The position numbers and the translations under genes are program-made. DNA of 64,000 bases from Vibrio aerogenes (GTDB lineage: Bacteria; Pseudomonadota; Gammaproteobacteria; Enterobacterales; Vibrionaceae), in assembly GCF_024346755.1 (NCBI RefSeq), contig NZ_AP024861.1, forward strand, positions 3,870,687 to 3,934,686, given 5' to 3'. Under the pieces are notes generated by a model. It saw only the letters and a program-made list of their open reading frames with translations, was not told the origin of the DNA and searched no databases. Shown piece by piece: positions 48,326-62,104 of the stretch (its first letter is position 1; each line of letters begins with the position of its first letter).

Positions 48326-48353
48326 ATTATAGGGGAGTAATTATATCTGGCAA
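48326..48353 (-). promoter_or_regulatory. rRNA promoter P1 (operon 2)
   Basis: TTGCCA (48348-48353), 16 nt spacer, TATAAT (48326-48331), GCGCC discriminator on the minus strand, with an A/T tract upstream to 48377. Confidence 0.87.
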
Positions 48354-48428
48354 GTACTTTTTTCTACTTTTTTTTAAATACTTAAATAAACACATTCAAA
48401 AGGTCATTTTACACCCAATACAAACATT

Positions 48429-48959
48429 TTATTTACAAACAAGAAACGAGTTTGCAAAATCAGACACCTTTTGCCAGTTGGTATACTCAACTTCTTTTGA
48501 AGTATCTGTCTCACCACCAGTCATTGACATGATCAACTTAATCATCATTTTATCGATAAATCGATAGCGTGGATAACGTAATGCCCCAGCAAAAACACCG
48601 ATCATCTCAGGTGACCATTTGGACTTCTTCAGAAATTTTTGAACATACACACTACCCTCGGGTGTATCTTTTAACAGTTCTTCTTTGCGGGCCGTTAAAT
48701 TAACACATAGAAATGCAGCTTTTGAATGAACAAGCGCTTTCTGGTGAACATCTATGAATCTATACAGCGAGGAATGAAAATGTCCATATCGAATCGAAGC
48801 ACCGATCAGTATTTTATCGTACTGCGACAAATCTGGCCGTGGATGATCATGTAAATCAACCAAATCACATTGATATCCAGTAAATCTTTGCATAATAAAA
48901 CTAAGGATTTTCTTTGTTTGGCCTTCCCGGCTCGAGTACAAAAATATAGCTCTTTTCAT
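48429..48959 (-). CDS. hemG: Menaquinone-dependent protoporphyrinogen oxidase
   Basis: Flavodoxin-like FMN enzyme that oxidises protoporphyrinogen IX to protoporphyrin IX, using respiratory quinones. 176 residues. The FMN loop is FLYSSREGQTKKI; the family insert and GASIRYGHFH, FAGALRYPRYRFIDKMMIKLIM are clear. GAGG lies 5 nt before the ATG at 48959; a first ATG at 48962 is too close. It follows trkH by 7 nt, and lies next to an rRNA operon, exactly as trkH-hemG-rrn in E. coli. Confidence 0.95.
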   Translation of the reverse strand: MKRAIFLYSSREGQTKKILSFIMQRFTGYQCDLVDLHDHPRPDLSQYDKILIGASIRYGHFHSSLYRFIDVHQKALVHSKAAFLCVNLTARKEELLKDTPEGSVYVQKFLKKSKWSPEMIGVFAGALRYPRYRFIDKMMIKLIMSMTGGETDTSKEVEYTNWQKVSDFANSFLVCK

Positions 48960-48966
48960 CATGACC

Positions 48967-50424
48967 TCAGTTTTTCCAGAATGTTGGTGTAAATAAAATT
49001 AGCAGGGTAAAAATCTCTAATCGCCCAAAAAGCATAGAGACAATTAAAATCCATTTTGCACCATCATTAATATCAGCAAAATGAACAGCGACCTCTCCCA
49101 ATCCAGGTCCTAAATTATTCAACGTTGCGACAACAGCAGAAAAGGCACTAAGTTCATCCATTCCGGTTGCAATCAAAGCCAGCATGCAGACAACAAAAAC
49201 CAGCGTATATGTCGAAAAAAAACCCCATACGGCATCAATCACACGGGAAGATAATGGCGTACCTCCCAGTTTTATAGGATAAAGTGCCCGGGGATGAACC
49301 AAACGCTTCATTTCCCTAATTCCCTGCAAAGTCAATAACAAAACCCGAATCACTTTAAGTCCACCACCTGTGGAACCCGCACATCCACCAATAAAGGAAG
49401 AAAATAGCAGTAAAACAGGTAAGAATAGTGGCCAGTCTGAAAATCCTGTTGTAGTAAAACCTGCAGTTGTAGAGATAGAGACTGTCTGAAACAACGCCTG
49501 AAAAAAAGTGTCAAATGATGATTTATCAGATTGATGTATATACAAAATAAGAAAACAAACTGAAAAAAGAAGGCTCTGAATAAAAATAAATGCTCTGAAT
49601 TCACGGTCTTTCCAATAATACTTAGGGTGAATACCTTCATAGGAGAATGCAGCATAATGTAGTGTAAAATTACACGAAGATATTAATAAAAATATCACTG
49701 TAATCATGTCGATAAGATAACTGTTAAAGTAGCCCATACTTTCATCATGAGTAGAAAATCCACCTATAGCTATCGTTGAAAAGCTGTGGCATATCGCATC
49801 AAATAATGACATCCCGGCCAGCCAAAATGACAATGCACATAAGATAGTGATACTCAGGTATATGTACCATAACGCCTTTGCTGTTTCAGCAATCCTGGGA
49901 GTAACTTTTGTATCTTTTACAGGACCGGGAATCTCAGCTCTGTATAACTGCATACCTCCGATACCTAAAACTGGCAGTATAGCGACGGCAAGAACAATAA
50001 TTCCCATACCACCAAACCATTGAAGGAACTGGCGATAGAATAAAATAGCTTTGGGCAAATGATCCAATCCAACTATAACGGTTGCTCCAGTGGTCGTTAA
50101 TGCGGAAAACGATTCAAAAAAAGAGTCTGTCAGGGATATTGATGGGGCATCAGAAATGAAAAATGGAATAGCACCAGCACTGCCGATAACAATCCAAAAA
50201 AGAACAACGATCAAAAAGCCATCACGGGATTTTAATTCATGCTTAGAGTGGCGGTTAGGAAACCAAACGACAACGCCGCATATAAGTAAAATGAAAAATG
50301 TGGTCAAAAACGCCACACCAGCACCATCACGATATATGAGAGCGACCAGAGCGGGAGCCAACATAGACACACTAAAAAAAGCTAACAATATCCCGACAAT
50401 ACGGGTAATTGAACGAAATTGCAT
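48967..50424 (-). CDS. trkH: TrkH potassium transporter subunit (hemG-linked copy)
   Basis: K+-translocating subunit of the Trk system. 485 residues, very like enterobacterial TrkH: MQFRSITRIVG at the start, LTTTGATVI, TIAIGGFSTHD, ISTTAGFTTT and NNLGPGLGEV filter loops, IGGCAGSTGGGLKVIR and a LEIFTLLILFTPTFW end. The frame opens at a TTG (50451), but the ATG at 50424 matches the family start. In the trkH-hemG arrangement of enterobacteria. The paralogue at 28717 sits next to trkA. Confidence 0.95.
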   Translation of the reverse strand: MQFRSITRIVGILLAFFSVSMLAPALVALIYRDGAGVAFLTTFFILLICGVVVWFPNRHSKHELKSRDGFLIVVLFWIVIGSAGAIPFFISDAPSISLTDSFFESFSALTTTGATVIVGLDHLPKAILFYRQFLQWFGGMGIIVLAVAILPVLGIGGMQLYRAEIPGPVKDTKVTPRIAETAKALWYIYLSITILCALSFWLAGMSLFDAICHSFSTIAIGGFSTHDESMGYFNSYLIDMITVIFLLISSCNFTLHYAAFSYEGIHPKYYWKDREFRAFIFIQSLLFSVCFLILYIHQSDKSSFDTFFQALFQTVSISTTAGFTTTGFSDWPLFLPVLLLFSSFIGGCAGSTGGGLKVIRVLLLTLQGIREMKRLVHPRALYPIKLGGTPLSSRVIDAVWGFFSTYTLVFVVCMLALIATGMDELSAFSAVVATLNNLGPGLGEVAVHFADINDGAKWILIVSMLFGRLEIFTLLILFTPTFWKN

Positions 50425-50447
50425 ACTTATATAATTTAAGGTAAACC

Positions 50448-51080
50448 TCAAATTTCCTGTAGATGATTCAATTGCTCAATAACTGCTCTGGCTCTCGATC
50501 TGTTGGTAATAGCTTGTTTGAAATCTTCTAAATGGAGAACTTCAATTTCAATAAGTAAAATAATACGATGTAAATACTGAGCATCCAGCTCCTTCGCCTG
50601 AAATCCTTCAATGACTGATCTGATAACAGAAAGTAATTCATAATCCAAAGTGACCTTCACTTCTGTAGTCACTTTTTTTTCAATAACCTGAATTTTTTTC
50701 AGTGCCTGCTGAACCCCACCGCCATATGCTTTGACCAAGCCACCTGTTCCTAGCTTAATCCCTCCGGAATAGCGGACAACTACGGCTGTAATCTCTCCAA
50801 TACCTGAACCCGAAAGTTGAGATAATATTGGCTTTCCGGCAGTACCGGATGGTTCACCATCATCACTAAACCCCCATAACATTGAGTTGTCAGGTATCCC
50901 GGCAATAAACGCCCAGCAATAATGCCTTGCTCCTGGGTGTAACTCTCTAATCTGACCAATGAACTGTTTGGCCAAATCTATGCCTGGTGTATGATGAAGA
51001 TAGGTCAAAAATCTGCTTTTCTTGATTTCTTCTTCATACAGAACAGAATCCAAAGGAATTAAGTAAGGTTGAATATGCAT
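50448..51080 (-). CDS. yigZ: YigZ/IMPACT family protein
   Basis: About 210 residues. The IMPACT/UPF0029 core is clear: EIKKSRFLTYLHHTPG, HPGARHYCWAF, FSDDGEPSGTAGKPIL, GIGEITAVVVRYSGGIKLGTGGLVKAYGGGV. The C-terminal domain resembles an EF-G-like fold. The function is uncertain, possibly RNA or ribosome related. The frame opens to 51155, but the ATG at 51080 (or 51083) matches the family start. In the order yigZ-trkH-hemG as in E. coli. Confidence 0.93.
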   Translation of the reverse strand: MHIQPYLIPLDSVLYEEEIKKSRFLTYLHHTPGIDLAKQFIGQIRELHPGARHYCWAFIAGIPDNSMLWGFSDDGEPSGTAGKPILSQLSGSGIGEITAVVVRYSGGIKLGTGGLVKAYGGGVQQALKKIQVIEKKVTTEVKVTLDYELLSVIRSVIEGFQAKELDAQYLHRIILLIEIEVLHLEDFKQAITNRSRARAVIEQLNHLQEI

Positions 51081-51218
51081 CATAACAAAAAATAATCTAA
51101 TGTGTAGAAAGAGCTTATAGCAGGCAGTCTGATATGAGCATTCTGACCAATTCAACTCAAATAACAGAAAGTCCAGGTTGTTGTGCCAGCATATAAAAAC
51201 ACTGACACAAAATATAGA

Positions 51219-52577
51219 TTATTTTTTTTCCGGTCTTTCCCAATGGCTAACTCTGCGCTCTTTCGCACGGGTGATGACCAACTCTCCTTCAGATACATTC
51301 CTTGTCAAAGTTGTACCCGCACCTATAGTTGCACCATCAGCAATCACTACTGGTGCAATGAGCTGACTATCTGAGCCGATAAATACATCATTTCCGATTG
51401 TTGTCTGAAATTTATTTGCACCGTCATAATTACAGGTAATCGTTCCAGCACCAATATTTACCCGATCCCCAATGACAGAATCTCCCAGATAAGTTAAATG
51501 ATTGGCTTTGGAACCATTCCCCAAACGGGATTTTTTCATTTCAACAAAATTTCCTACATGAGCATCGTCTAACATTTCAGCGCCAGGTCTTAAACGCGTA
51601 AAAGGCCCAACAGTACATGACTCACCAACAGTCGCTCCCTCTATGACACTATAGGGGCGAATGAGAGAATTATCGTCTATTTCACAGTCTTTCAGAATAC
51701 AGCCAGCGCCAATAACGACATGATTCCCAACCGAAACACTTCCTTCGATAATGACATTCACATCTATCTCAACATCGGTTCCACACTGTAGCTCACCTCT
51801 GAGATCAAATCGACTGGGGTCACGTAGCATCACACCTTGTTCAAGCAGGATATCAGCCTGATGTTTTTGATACATTCTTTCAAGTTTTGCAAGTTGAACT
51901 CTGTTATTCACACCTTCAACTTCAATACTATTCAGAGGATGAACTGCAACGATTTCTTTCCCCTCATGATGCGCCATTGCGATAATATCTGTCAGATAAA
52001 ACTCGCCCTGTGCATTATCATTATTTAAAAGAGATAGCCAACGTTTCAGATCTTTCCCGGATGCAGCTAAAACCCCTGTATTAATTTCCCGGATTTCTTT
52101 TTGTAACTCCGAAGCATCCTTTTGCTCTACAATAGCAGTCACAACACCATTATCACGAACAATACGCCCGTATCCGGCAGGGTTGTCTAAAACAACCGTC
52201 AAGAGTGCAACGCCAGATTCAGGATATGCATCTAATAAACGTTCGATAGTCTCTTCAGAAATCAGTGGTACATCACCATACAGAACAACAATTTTTTCAT
52301 TATTTTCAAAAAAATCCGCAGCCTGTTTAACAGCATGTCCGGTACCTAACTGCTCCGCTTGCAAAACCCAGTTCACAGACTCTTCAGATAAAGTCTGCTT
52401 CATTAAATCCCCACCATGACCATAAACCAAATGAACCTGATTTACCCCAAGCCCCTGACATGTATCAATCACATGCTTTACCATTGGTTTACCAGCAATC
52501 GTGTGGAGAACCTTCGGCTTTTGAGAGTACATGCGAGAGCCTTTCCCGGCTGCTAATATGACTGCACTAAATTTCAT
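51219..52577 (-). CDS. glmU: Bifunctional GlmU (UDP-GlcNAc pyrophosphorylase / GlcN-1-P acetyltransferase)
   Basis: Makes UDP-N-acetylglucosamine for peptidoglycan and LPS. 452 residues. The N-terminal nucleotidyltransferase has [30 protein letters not shown] and LYGDVPLIS follow. The C-terminal left-handed beta helix (from about residue 250) has hexapeptide repeats and the acetyltransferase [20 protein letters not shown] region. 158 nt downstream of atpC, after a terminator, as in many gammaproteobacteria. Confidence 0.97.
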   Translation of the reverse strand: MKFSAVILAAGKGSRMYSQKPKVLHTIAGKPMVKHVIDTCQGLGVNQVHLVYGHGGDLMKQTLSEESVNWVLQAEQLGTGHAVKQAADFFENNEKIVVLYGDVPLISEETIERLLDAYPESGVALLTVVLDNPAGYGRIVRDNGVVTAIVEQKDASELQKEIREINTGVLAASGKDLKRWLSLLNNDNAQGEFYLTDIIAMAHHEGKEIVAVHPLNSIEVEGVNNRVQLAKLERMYQKHQADILLEQGVMLRDPSRFDLRGELQCGTDVEIDVNVIIEGSVSVGNHVVIGAGCILKDCEIDDNSLIRPYSVIEGATVGESCTVGPFTRLRPGAEMLDDAHVGNFVEMKKSRLGNGSKANHLTYLGDSVIGDRVNIGAGTITCNYDGANKFQTTIGNDVFIGSDSQLIAPVVIADGATIGAGTTLTRNVSEGELVITRAKERRVSHWERPEKK

Positions 52578-52684
52578 TCTAGTTACCTGTAGATAAGATG
52601 ATCTAAAAACACCATAAAACTTATTCTATACAGTAATGGCAGAGGTGTTAAAGAAATCCTGATAATGAATAAGCATATAAATTT

Positions 52685-52714
52685 GAAAAAAAAGCGGCCT
52701 GTAGAGGCCGCTTC
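52685..52714 (-). terminator. Terminator of the atp operon
   Basis: On the minus strand GAAGCGGCCTCTACAGGCCGC is followed by TTTTTTTT, 22 nt after the atpC stop. A strong intrinsic terminator between atpC and glmU. Confidence 0.92.
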
Positions 52715-52735
52715 CAAATCTTAACATCGCCAATT

Positions 52736-53158
52736 TTAGCGACGCTGTTTTACCAGCTCGATAACCCGGAGCTGAGCAATCGCTTTCGCAAGCTCACTTT
52801 CCGCTTGAGCAAAATCCATATCGCCGTGCTGATTCTTGATTTTTTCCTCAGCTCTGCGCTTGGCTTCTTCTGCCTTTGCTGCGTCCAGATCTTCACCACG
52901 TATGGCAGTATCAGCAAGCACAGTCGATGTACTCGGCTGAACTTCCACCATACCACCAGAAACATAAATAATTTCTTCGTGGCCGTGTTGCTTCACAATA
53001 CGCACCATACCGGGCTTAATCGCGGTCAGTAGCGGAGCATGACCATGGTAAATACCAAGTTCACCTTCACTACCTGTCACCTGAAATGTTTCTACCATAC
53101 CAGAAAAAATTTTATTCTCAGCACTGACAACATCCAGATGAAAGGGAATTGACGCCAT
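52736..53158 (-). CDS. atpC: ATP synthase epsilon subunit
   Basis: Central-stalk and inhibitory subunit of F1. 140 residues: an N-terminal beta barrel ([39 protein letters not shown]) and a C-terminal helical hairpin. Last gene of the atp operon, before the terminator and 18 nt after atpD. Confidence 0.96.
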   Translation of the reverse strand: MASIPFHLDVVSAENKIFSGMVETFQVTGSEGELGIYHGHAPLLTAIKPGMVRIVKQHGHEEIIYVSGGMVEVQPSTSTVLADTAIRGEDLDAAKAEEAKRRAEEKIKNQHGDMDFAQAESELAKAIAQLRVIELVKQRR

Positions 53159-53176
53159 ATAGCCTCCTAGTCAGCC

Positions 53177-54595
<1,419 letters not shown>

Positions 54596-54615
54596 CTATT
54601 TCGTTTTACCAATGC

Positions 54616-55485
54616 TTAAACAGCTGCTGCACCTGAAACAATTTCTGACAGCTCTTGTGTAATTGCAGCCTGACGGGCTTTGTTATACACAAGCTCAAGA
54701 TCATCAATCAGATTCCCGGCATTGTCTGTTGCTGCTTTCATAGCGACCATCCGCGCAGCCTGCTCACAAGCAAGATTCTCTACAACTCCCTGATAAACCT
54801 GAGACTCAACATAACGTTTTAGCAACGTATCAAGTAAAGGTTTGGGTTCTGGTTCATAGAGATAGTCCCATGAGTGCTGACGCTTAGACATTTCTTCACT
54901 TTCCAGCTTCGGCAAAGGTAACAATTGATCGATCGTTGGTTCCTGCACCATGGTGTTCACAAAACGGTTAAACACGACATAGAGGCGATCCAACTCACCT
55001 TCATCATATTTCTTCAGCATGACACTGACAGAACCAATCAGATCTTCCAGAGAAGGGGTATCCCCTAAACCAGAAACCTGAGCGGATACTTTAGCGCCAC
55101 TACCATTAAAGAATGCTGTTGCTTTTGAGCCAATCACGGCGACATCAACTTCAACACCTTTTTCTGACCAGTTTTTCATGTCCTGCATTGCTCTCTTGAA
55201 CAAATTAATGTTCAAGCCACCACAAAGACCCCGATCAGTAGAAATAATGATATAACCAATACGTTTCGCATCACGCTCATCCAGATAGGGATGACGATAC
55301 TCCAGATTCGCGTTTGCGACATGACCGATCACTTTACGTATCGTTTCTGCATAGGGACGGGAGGCTTCCATTGCATCCTGACTGCGACGCATTTTAGAAG
55401 CAGCTACCATCTCCATTGCTTTCGTAATCTTCTGAGTGCTCTTTACACTTCCGATTTTATTACGTATTTCTTTCGCGCCGGCCAT
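54616..55485 (-). CDS. atpG: ATP synthase gamma subunit
   Basis: Rotor shaft of F1. 289 residues with the N-terminal [33 protein letters not shown] helix ([10 protein letters not shown]) and the C-terminal [30 protein letters not shown]. Between atpA and atpD. Confidence 0.97.
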   Translation of the reverse strand: MAGAKEIRNKIGSVKSTQKITKAMEMVAASKMRRSQDAMEASRPYAETIRKVIGHVANANLEYRHPYLDERDAKRIGYIIISTDRGLCGGLNINLFKRAMQDMKNWSEKGVEVDVAVIGSKATAFFNGSGAKVSAQVSGLGDTPSLEDLIGSVSVMLKKYDEGELDRLYVVFNRFVNTMVQEPTIDQLLPLPKLESEEMSKRQHSWDYLYEPEPKPLLDTLLKRYVESQVYQGVVENLACEQAARMVAMKAATDNAGNLIDDLELVYNKARQAAITQELSEIVSGAAAV

Positions 55486-55531
55486 CGTTACTCTCCATTA
55501 GTTGGTGGTATTCACATCACCACCGACCTGT

Positions 55532-57073
55532 TTACCAAGTTTGGTTTGCTTTAAACTCATCGACCAGCTTTTTCAGCTTCGCTTCGATATCATCGTTATA
55601 AGCACCAGTCTTGTTAATCTCAGCTACAAAATCAGCATATTGATTGTGAGCAAACGATAGTAAGGCAGCTTCGAAATCAAGCAATTTGCTTAACTCAATA
55701 TCTTCAAGATAACCACGTTCAGCAGCAAATATAACTAATGACTGATCGAAAACAGACATAGGTGCATATTGCTTCTGTTTCATCAATTCAGTGACTTTCT
55801 GTCCATGATCAAGCTGTTTCTTAGTTGCTTCATCCAGATCAGAAGAGAACTGAGCGAACGCAGCCAATTCACGATACTGTGCCAGTGCAGTACGAATACC
55901 ACCAGATAATTTCTTCATAATCTTCGTTTGAGCTGAACCACCAACACGGGATACAGAAATACCCGGGTCAACAGCAGGACGTACACCTGCATTAAATAGT
56001 TCAGTTTGTAGGAAGATTTGACCATCCGTAATAGAGATTACGTTTGTTGGTACAAAAGCAGAAACATCACCAGCCTGAGTTTCGATAATAGGAAGAGCAG
56101 TCAGAGAACCGGTTTTCCCTTTCACTTTACCATCAGTAAAATGTTCAACATACTCTTCACTTACCCGAGCAGCACGCTCAAGCAAACGTGAATGTAAGTA
56201 GAATACATCACCCGGGAAAGCTTCACGGCCAGGTGGGCGTTTCAGCAACAAAGAAATTTGACGATAAGCAACCGCTTGTTTAGATAAATCATCATAAACA
56301 ATCAACGCATCTTCGCCACGATCTCTGAAATATTCACCCATTGTACATCCGGCATAAGGTGCCAGATATTGCAGGGCAGCGGATTCAGATGCAGACGCAA
56401 CAACAACAATAGTGTTTGCTAAAGCACCATGCTCTTCAAGTTTACGCACAACGTTTGCAATTGTTGATGCCTTTTGGCCAATAGCAACGTAAATAGAAAA
56501 AATACCTGAATCTTTCTGGTTAATAATGGCATCAATAGCCATCGCTGTTTTACCAGTCTGACGGTCACCGATAATCAATTCACGCTGACCACGACCAATA
56601 GGAATCATTGAGTCGACAGACTTATAACCAGTCTGAACTGGTTGATCTACAGATTTACGATCAATGACACCAGGCGCTATCACTTCTACAGGAGAAGACA
56701 ATTTTGCCTCAATAGGACCTTTACCATCGATAGGCTCACCCAGTGTATTCACTACGCGCCCCAGAAGCTCAGGTCCTACAGGTACTTCAAGAATACGCCC
56801 GGTACCTGTAACTTTAGTGCCTTCCTTCAGGTCGGCATATGGCCCCATAACAACAGCACCTACAGAGTCTCTCTCAAGGTTAAGTGCTAATGCATAACGG
56901 CCACCCGGTAATTCAATCATTTCACCTTGCATCACGTCCGTCAGGCCGTGAATGCGGATAATACCATCGCTTACCGATACGATAGTACCTTCATTGCGAG
57001 CTTCACTAACAACGTTAAAAGTTTCTATACGCTGTTTAATTAGATCGCTAATTTCCGTGGAATTAAGTTGCAT
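55532..57073 (-). CDS. atpA: ATP synthase alpha subunit
   Basis: Non-catalytic nucleotide-binding subunit of F1. 513 residues with Walker [12 protein letters not shown] near residue 170, [11 protein letters not shown] and [18 protein letters not shown] [14 protein letters not shown]. The frame opens at 57103, but the ATG at 57073 ([16 protein letters not shown]) matches the family start. It lies 13 nt after atpH. Confidence 0.98.
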   Translation of the reverse strand: MQLNSTEISDLIKQRIETFNVVSEARNEGTIVSVSDGIIRIHGLTDVMQGEMIELPGGRYALALNLERDSVGAVVMGPYADLKEGTKVTGTGRILEVPVGPELLGRVVNTLGEPIDGKGPIEAKLSSPVEVIAPGVIDRKSVDQPVQTGYKSVDSMIPIGRGQRELIIGDRQTGKTAMAIDAIINQKDSGIFSIYVAIGQKASTIANVVRKLEEHGALANTIVVVASASESAALQYLAPYAGCTMGEYFRDRGEDALIVYDDLSKQAVAYRQISLLLKRPPGREAFPGDVFYLHSRLLERAARVSEEYVEHFTDGKVKGKTGSLTALPIIETQAGDVSAFVPTNVISITDGQIFLQTELFNAGVRPAVDPGISVSRVGGSAQTKIMKKLSGGIRTALAQYRELAAFAQFSSDLDEATKKQLDHGQKVTELMKQKQYAPMSVFDQSLVIFAAERGYLEDIELSKLLDFEAALLSFAHNQYADFVAEINKTGAYNDDIEAKLKKLVDEFKANQTW

Positions 57074-57086
57074 GCTCCAATCCCCA

Positions 57087-57620
57087 TTAAGACTGTAAGA
57101 CATCGCTCAGTCGGGACAATCGTCCAGACACTGAACTATCGATGACTAAGTCTCCGGCTCGAATTATAACCCCACCGAGTAGGGCCTCATCTATACTGCA
57201 ATTCAGCTGAACTTTGCGCTCGAGTCGCTGCTCAAGTTTGTTGCTGATTTCTGTTTTTTGTTGTTCGGAAAGCTCAGTTGCAGATACAACTTCTACTTCC
57301 ACTTGCTTTTCATGCTCAACTTTAAGCTCAAAAAACAAATCACAGACATCAGAAAGAGCTTTTAATCGCCCATTTTCAGCCATCACTTTAATCAGGTTCT
57401 GGCCAAATTCATCAAACTGATCACCACAAACGGCAATAAATAATTCTGCCATTTTTTCGGCAGCCATAGAGCTATTCAATAACTCTTTCATATGCTCATT
57501 TCTGGTTACTTCAGCAGCGAAAATAAGCATCTCACCCCATTGGTCGAGTTGCCCTTTTTCCACCGCAAAGTCAAAAGCTGCTTTAGCATAGGGGCGTGCG
57601 ATTGTTGCCAAATCAGACAT
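57087..57620 (-). CDS. atpH: ATP synthase delta subunit
   Basis: Peripheral-stalk subunit joining F1 to b. 177 residues: [19 protein letters not shown] at the start and the C-terminal signature [25 protein letters not shown]. 14 nt after atpF. Confidence 0.97.
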   Translation of the reverse strand: MSDLATIARPYAKAAFDFAVEKGQLDQWGEMLIFAAEVTRNEHMKELLNSSMAAEKMAELFIAVCGDQFDEFGQNLIKVMAENGRLKALSDVCDLFFELKVEHEKQVEVEVVSATELSEQQKTEISNKLEQRLERKVQLNCSIDEALLGGVIIRAGDLVIDSSVSGRLSRLSDVLQS

Positions 57621-57634
57621 ATGCGCCCCCCCAG

Positions 57635-58105
57635 CTATAATTTTGCAGTAATATTATCGAGAATATCTTTATGCGCTTCTTTATCAATTGAACGCTCAAG
57701 AATTTTCTCTGCACCAGCTACAGCCAATGCAGCTACCTGTTTACGTAAGTCATCGCGAGCCCGGTTACGTAATGACTCAATCTCGGCTGCGGCCTGAGCG
57801 ATAATCTTTTCACGCTCACCTTCAGCTTCAACACGAGCTTCATCAATAATTTGTAATTTACGCTTGTTCGCTTGCTCAATAACTTCAGCAGCTGTACGTT
57901 TCGCTTCTTTCATACGTTCAGAAGCATTCGCTTTCGCTAGATCAAGATCTTTTTCAGCACGTTCGGCTGCAGACAAACCGTCAGCAATTTTTTTCTGACG
58001 CTCTTCTATAGCTGCTATCAATGGTGTCCATACATATTTCATGCAGAACAATACAAAAATAGCAAAAGCTATCGCTTGACCGAACAGAGTTGCGTTTATA
58101 TTCAC
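57635..58105 (-). CDS. atpF: ATP synthase subunit b
   Basis: Peripheral stalk. 156 residues: an N-terminal membrane anchor ([21 protein letters not shown]) and a long charged coiled coil, ending at [16 protein letters not shown]. It starts with GTG at 58105: GAGGAG is 7 nt upstream, and the length matches the family's 156 residues exactly. The frame upstream to 58129 is not needed. Confidence 0.95.
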   Translation of the reverse strand: MNINATLFGQAIAFAIFVLFCMKYVWTPLIAAIEERQKKIADGLSAAERAEKDLDLAKANASERMKEAKRTAAEVIEQANKRKLQIIDEARVEAEGEREKIIAQAAAEIESLRNRARDDLRKQVAALAVAGAEKILERSIDKEAHKDILDNITAKL

Positions 58106-58165
58106 CGCAGACTCCTCATATGTTTGCAAATAGGAAAAACACTAAATAATTAAAGTGCAATTATA

Positions 58166-58426
<261 letters not shown>

Positions 58427-58456
58427 CTATTGAGTTTTATGATAAATAAGTTTGAA

Positions 58457-59251
<795 letters not shown>

Positions 59252-59617
59252 CTATTCACGGTTGATTGAAAAAAACGACGTCACGAACTGAACAACACTA
59301 CCAAGACAATAAAACGCAACGAATACACCAGCACTAATGTCAACTTTCTTAAAAATAAACAATAGTACGCCAGCGGTCATCATTAACTTATAAACATTGC
59401 TGATAAAGGCACGGCCAACGACTGAAAATTCATTCCCAGTATCACGACCTGAATGCATATATATATTGGCTAATAATGTAGGTACACAGTACGCGAGTCC
59501 CCCGAGAAAAGTAGACATACCACTTTTCTCACCCAGCGCATAGTTTACGATAGCGGCAGATATGCTAAAAAAGGTTATCTGCCAAAAAAATGACAACATA
59601 TACCATTTGTTTAACAT
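59252..59617 (-). CDS. atpI: ATP synthase assembly factor AtpI
   Basis: A 121-residue protein with four hydrophobic helices. It assists c-ring assembly and possibly Mg2+ entry. First gene of the atp operon. The upstream gap 59618-59745 to parB must hold the promoter, but I did not define it. Confidence 0.93.
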   Translation of the reverse strand: MLNKWYMLSFFWQITFFSISAAIVNYALGEKSGMSTFLGGLAYCVPTLLANIYMHSGRDTGNEFSVVGRAFISNVYKLMMTAGVLLFIFKKVDISAGVFVAFYCLGSVVQFVTSFFSINRE

Positions 59618-59745
59618 AATTTACCACCCGTTAACTATAGGCCGATTATACATTCGACCTTATCTTTTACAATAAAGCCGAACCTACAATTCCTTAAAAT
59701 ATGTCACAAAAAGCAATATGATAGAGCAAAAATTTGCCACAGCTC

Positions 59746-60657
59746 TTATTTGATGGCTTCCTGTGAATCTACCTGATGTGTTAACGACTGCAAAATCTCT
59801 TCTAATTTCTGATTTTCATCAACACGAATCGTAATCGTTCCTTTCCCTTTATCAGAAAGAGCAACAGAAACTTTTGCTTGTAACATTTCACCCAATCTTT
59901 CAGACAAATTCAATGCATGATTCGTTACAACAGGTTTCTGAATTTTATCTGTTTCTGGTTCCAGAGCTTTTTTCACCAACTGTTCAGTTTGACGAACAGT
60001 TAAATGTTTTTTCGCAACTTCATGAGCAACTAAAGCTTGTTTTTCACCATCCAAAACAAGCAATGCTCTGGCATGTCCCATATCTAGTTTACGCTCTTCA
60101 ACAAGTAACTTCACCGCATCATCAAGTTGATTTAAACGCAATAAATTACTAACCGTCGCCCGGGATTTACCGATAACATCCGCGACCTGCTGATGAGTTA
60201 ATTCAAACTCGTCCTGTAATCGCTCAAGAGCCTGAGCTTCTTCAATAGCATTCAGGTCTTCACGCTGAATATTCTCAATCAGAGCCATAGCAATAGCAGC
60301 GCGATCTTCTACTTTCTTGACCAGACATGGTACAAGCTTTAGCCCGGCAAGCCTTGCTGCTCTCCAACGTCTTTCACCTGCAATAATTTCATACATTCCT
60401 TGTCCGACAGGACGAACAATAATGGGTTGTATGATTCCCTGAGACTGAATCGATGCTGAAAGCTCTTCTAAAGCCTCAGGAGAAACATCTTTACGAGGTT
60501 GATAGGTTCCGGGCTTTAAATGAGTTATCGATATATCGGTCAGCTCTCCATCTGAAGAAAGAGACTGACTATGAGTTGCAACCTGCTGCTTCTCTCTGGC
60601 CAGAGAACTGGTTGACAATAGTGCATCCAGCCCTTTTCCTAAACCACGTTTAGACAT
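59746..60657 (-). CDS. parB: Chromosome partitioning protein ParB
   Basis: DNA-binding CTPase that loads on parS and works with ParA to segregate the origin region. 303 residues: MSKRGLGKGLDALLS at the N-terminus, the ParB/Srx CTPase motifs (IQPIIVRPV, GERRWRAARLAG), the helix-turn-helix (THQQVADVIGKSRATVSNLLRL) and a C-terminal dimer domain. It follows parA by 25 nt. Confidence 0.97.
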   Translation of the reverse strand: MSKRGLGKGLDALLSTSSLAREKQQVATHSQSLSSDGELTDISITHLKPGTYQPRKDVSPEALEELSASIQSQGIIQPIIVRPVGQGMYEIIAGERRWRAARLAGLKLVPCLVKKVEDRAAIAMALIENIQREDLNAIEEAQALERLQDEFELTHQQVADVIGKSRATVSNLLRLNQLDDAVKLLVEERKLDMGHARALLVLDGEKQALVAHEVAKKHLTVRQTEQLVKKALEPETDKIQKPVVTNHALNLSERLGEMLQAKVSVALSDKGKGTITIRVDENQKLEEILQSLTHQVDSQEAIK

Positions 60658-60682
60658 AAAAACAAATCCTGTGTATTAATAC

Positions 60683-61456
60683 TTAAGCAAAAACTTCATC
60701 ACGACGTAACATCTCACCAGCGAGGGCCAGATATGCTTTCGCGCCCACAGAATACTTATCATAATACATAGCGGGTTTACCATGACTTGGCGCTTCAGCA
60801 AGACGAACATTTCGGGGGATAACGGTCCGGTACACTTTGTCACCGAAATGTTTCTTCAGCTGATCAGAAACCTCATTGGATAAACGATTACGAGGATCAA
60901 ACATCGTTCTTAGCAAACCTTCTATCTTCAGATTGTTATTAACGACAGCAGCTAACTTACTAATGGTATCCATTAATGCAGTTAATCCTTCAAGGGCAAA
61001 ATATTCACATTGCATCGGGACCAGTACAGAATCCGCTGCAGCCATCGCGTTGATTGTAAGAAGGTTTAAAGAGGGAGGACAATCGATAAAGATGAAATCA
61101 TAGTTATCACGAACCGAAGATAACACATTTTTTAAACGAACTTCCCGGGCAAAAACTTCCATGAGTTTGATTTCAGCAGCAGTAACGTCCGCATTCGCTG
61201 CAATCAAATCATAATGACCGGTCGTTTTTTGACAAACAACATCTTCAAAAGGCACTTCTTCAACTAAGAGATCATAAGCCGTGTAATCAACCTGATATTT
61301 ATCAACACCGCTCGCCATTGTGGCATTTCCCTGTGGATCCAGATCAATGACTAAAACCTTGCGCTTTGTTGCGGCCATTGATGCAGCCAAATTAACACAA
61401 GTCGTTGTTTTCCCAACCCCGCCTTTCTGATTGGCAATTGCTACAATTTTACTCAC
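60683..61456 (-). CDS. parA: Chromosome partitioning ATPase ParA
   Basis: Walker-type ATPase that positions ParB-bound origins. 257 residues with the deviant Walker A KGGVGKTT (11-18), FIDCPPSLNLLTINA and GLLRTMFDPRN. It starts with GTG at 61456; GAGG lies 6 nt upstream, and no ATG fits the family start. 15 nt after rsmG. Confidence 0.96.
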   Translation of the reverse strand: MSKIVAIANQKGGVGKTTTCVNLAASMAATKRKVLVIDLDPQGNATMASGVDKYQVDYTAYDLLVEEVPFEDVVCQKTTGHYDLIAANADVTAAEIKLMEVFAREVRLKNVLSSVRDNYDFIFIDCPPSLNLLTINAMAAADSVLVPMQCEYFALEGLTALMDTISKLAAVVNNNLKIEGLLRTMFDPRNRLSNEVSDQLKKHFGDKVYRTVIPRNVRLAEAPSHGKPAMYYDKYSVGAKAYLALAGEMLRRDEVFA

Positions 61457-61471
61457 GATCTGCCTCGCTGT

Positions 61472-62104
61472 TTATTTCTTGCGCGATAAGATTACAAGAT
61501 GACGCTCACCTTCTAACTCAGGAACAACTAAAGATTTGACATCCATCACAGAATATTCTTCAGGAAGCTGATTTATCTCATCGTGCGGTACTTGTCCTTT
61601 TAAAGCCAGAAAAACACCACTCTGCTGCTTTGGAAGATGCTGACACCAATCTATCATATCTAAAACAGAAGCAAATGCACGGCTAAGAACACCATCAAAC
61701 TTGTTTTGTGGATGAAACAATTCAACTCTGCTTTGTACAGGCTCTACATTGCTGATTTTCAGTTCATAAATAACCTGCTTAATGAATCGAATACGTTTTC
61801 CAAGACTATCAAGCAGGGTAAAGCTTTTCTCCGGATTCATAATCGCCAGGGGAATTCCTGGTAACCCCGGACCGGTGCCTACATCAATAAATCTTTCCCC
61901 ATTTAAATGGGGACTTACAACAATGCTATCTAAAATATGTTTAACCAGCATTTCTTCTGGTTGGCGCACAGAAGTCAGATTATAAGCTTTGTTCCATTTG
62001 TTTAATAAAGCAACATAACCAGTTAATTGTTCTCTCTGATGTTCAGTGACTTCTAAATCAGTTTGTGCAATAAGTTGATCTAAACGAGCTCTCAAAGTCG
62101 TCAT
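61472..62104 (-). CDS. rsmG: 16S rRNA m7G527 methyltransferase
   Basis: SAM-dependent methyltransferase modifying G527 of 16S rRNA (formerly gidB). 210 residues with the SAM motif [32 protein letters not shown] and [10 protein letters not shown]. Its ATG (62104) directly abuts the mnmG stop (62105), so the two are coupled, as is usual next to the origin. Confidence 0.97.
   Translation of the reverse strand: MTTLRARLDQLIAQTDLEVTEHQREQLTGYVALLNKWNKAYNLTSVRQPEEMLVKHILDSIVVSPHLNGERFIDVGTGPGLPGIPLAIMNPEKSFTLLDSLGKRIRFIKQVIYELKISNVEPVQSRVELFHPQNKFDGVLSRAFASVLDMIDWCQHLPKQQSGVFLALKGQVPHDEINQLPEEYSVMDVKSLVVPELEGERHLVILSRKK

Larger units (their letters stand above)
47994..48428 (-). other. rRNA operon 2 leader, promoters and upstream gap
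   Basis: Non-coding. It follows operon 1 closely, including boxA, P2 and P1, with a few point differences. The similarity ends at 48377, just upstream of P1, where the sequence becomes unrelated and leads to the 3' end of hemG. Confidence 0.8.

Noticed and set aside
48295..48567. Plus-strand ORF of 90 codons across the rRNA P1 promoter
   Set aside because: It overlaps the promoter and the 3' end of hemG and matches no known family.
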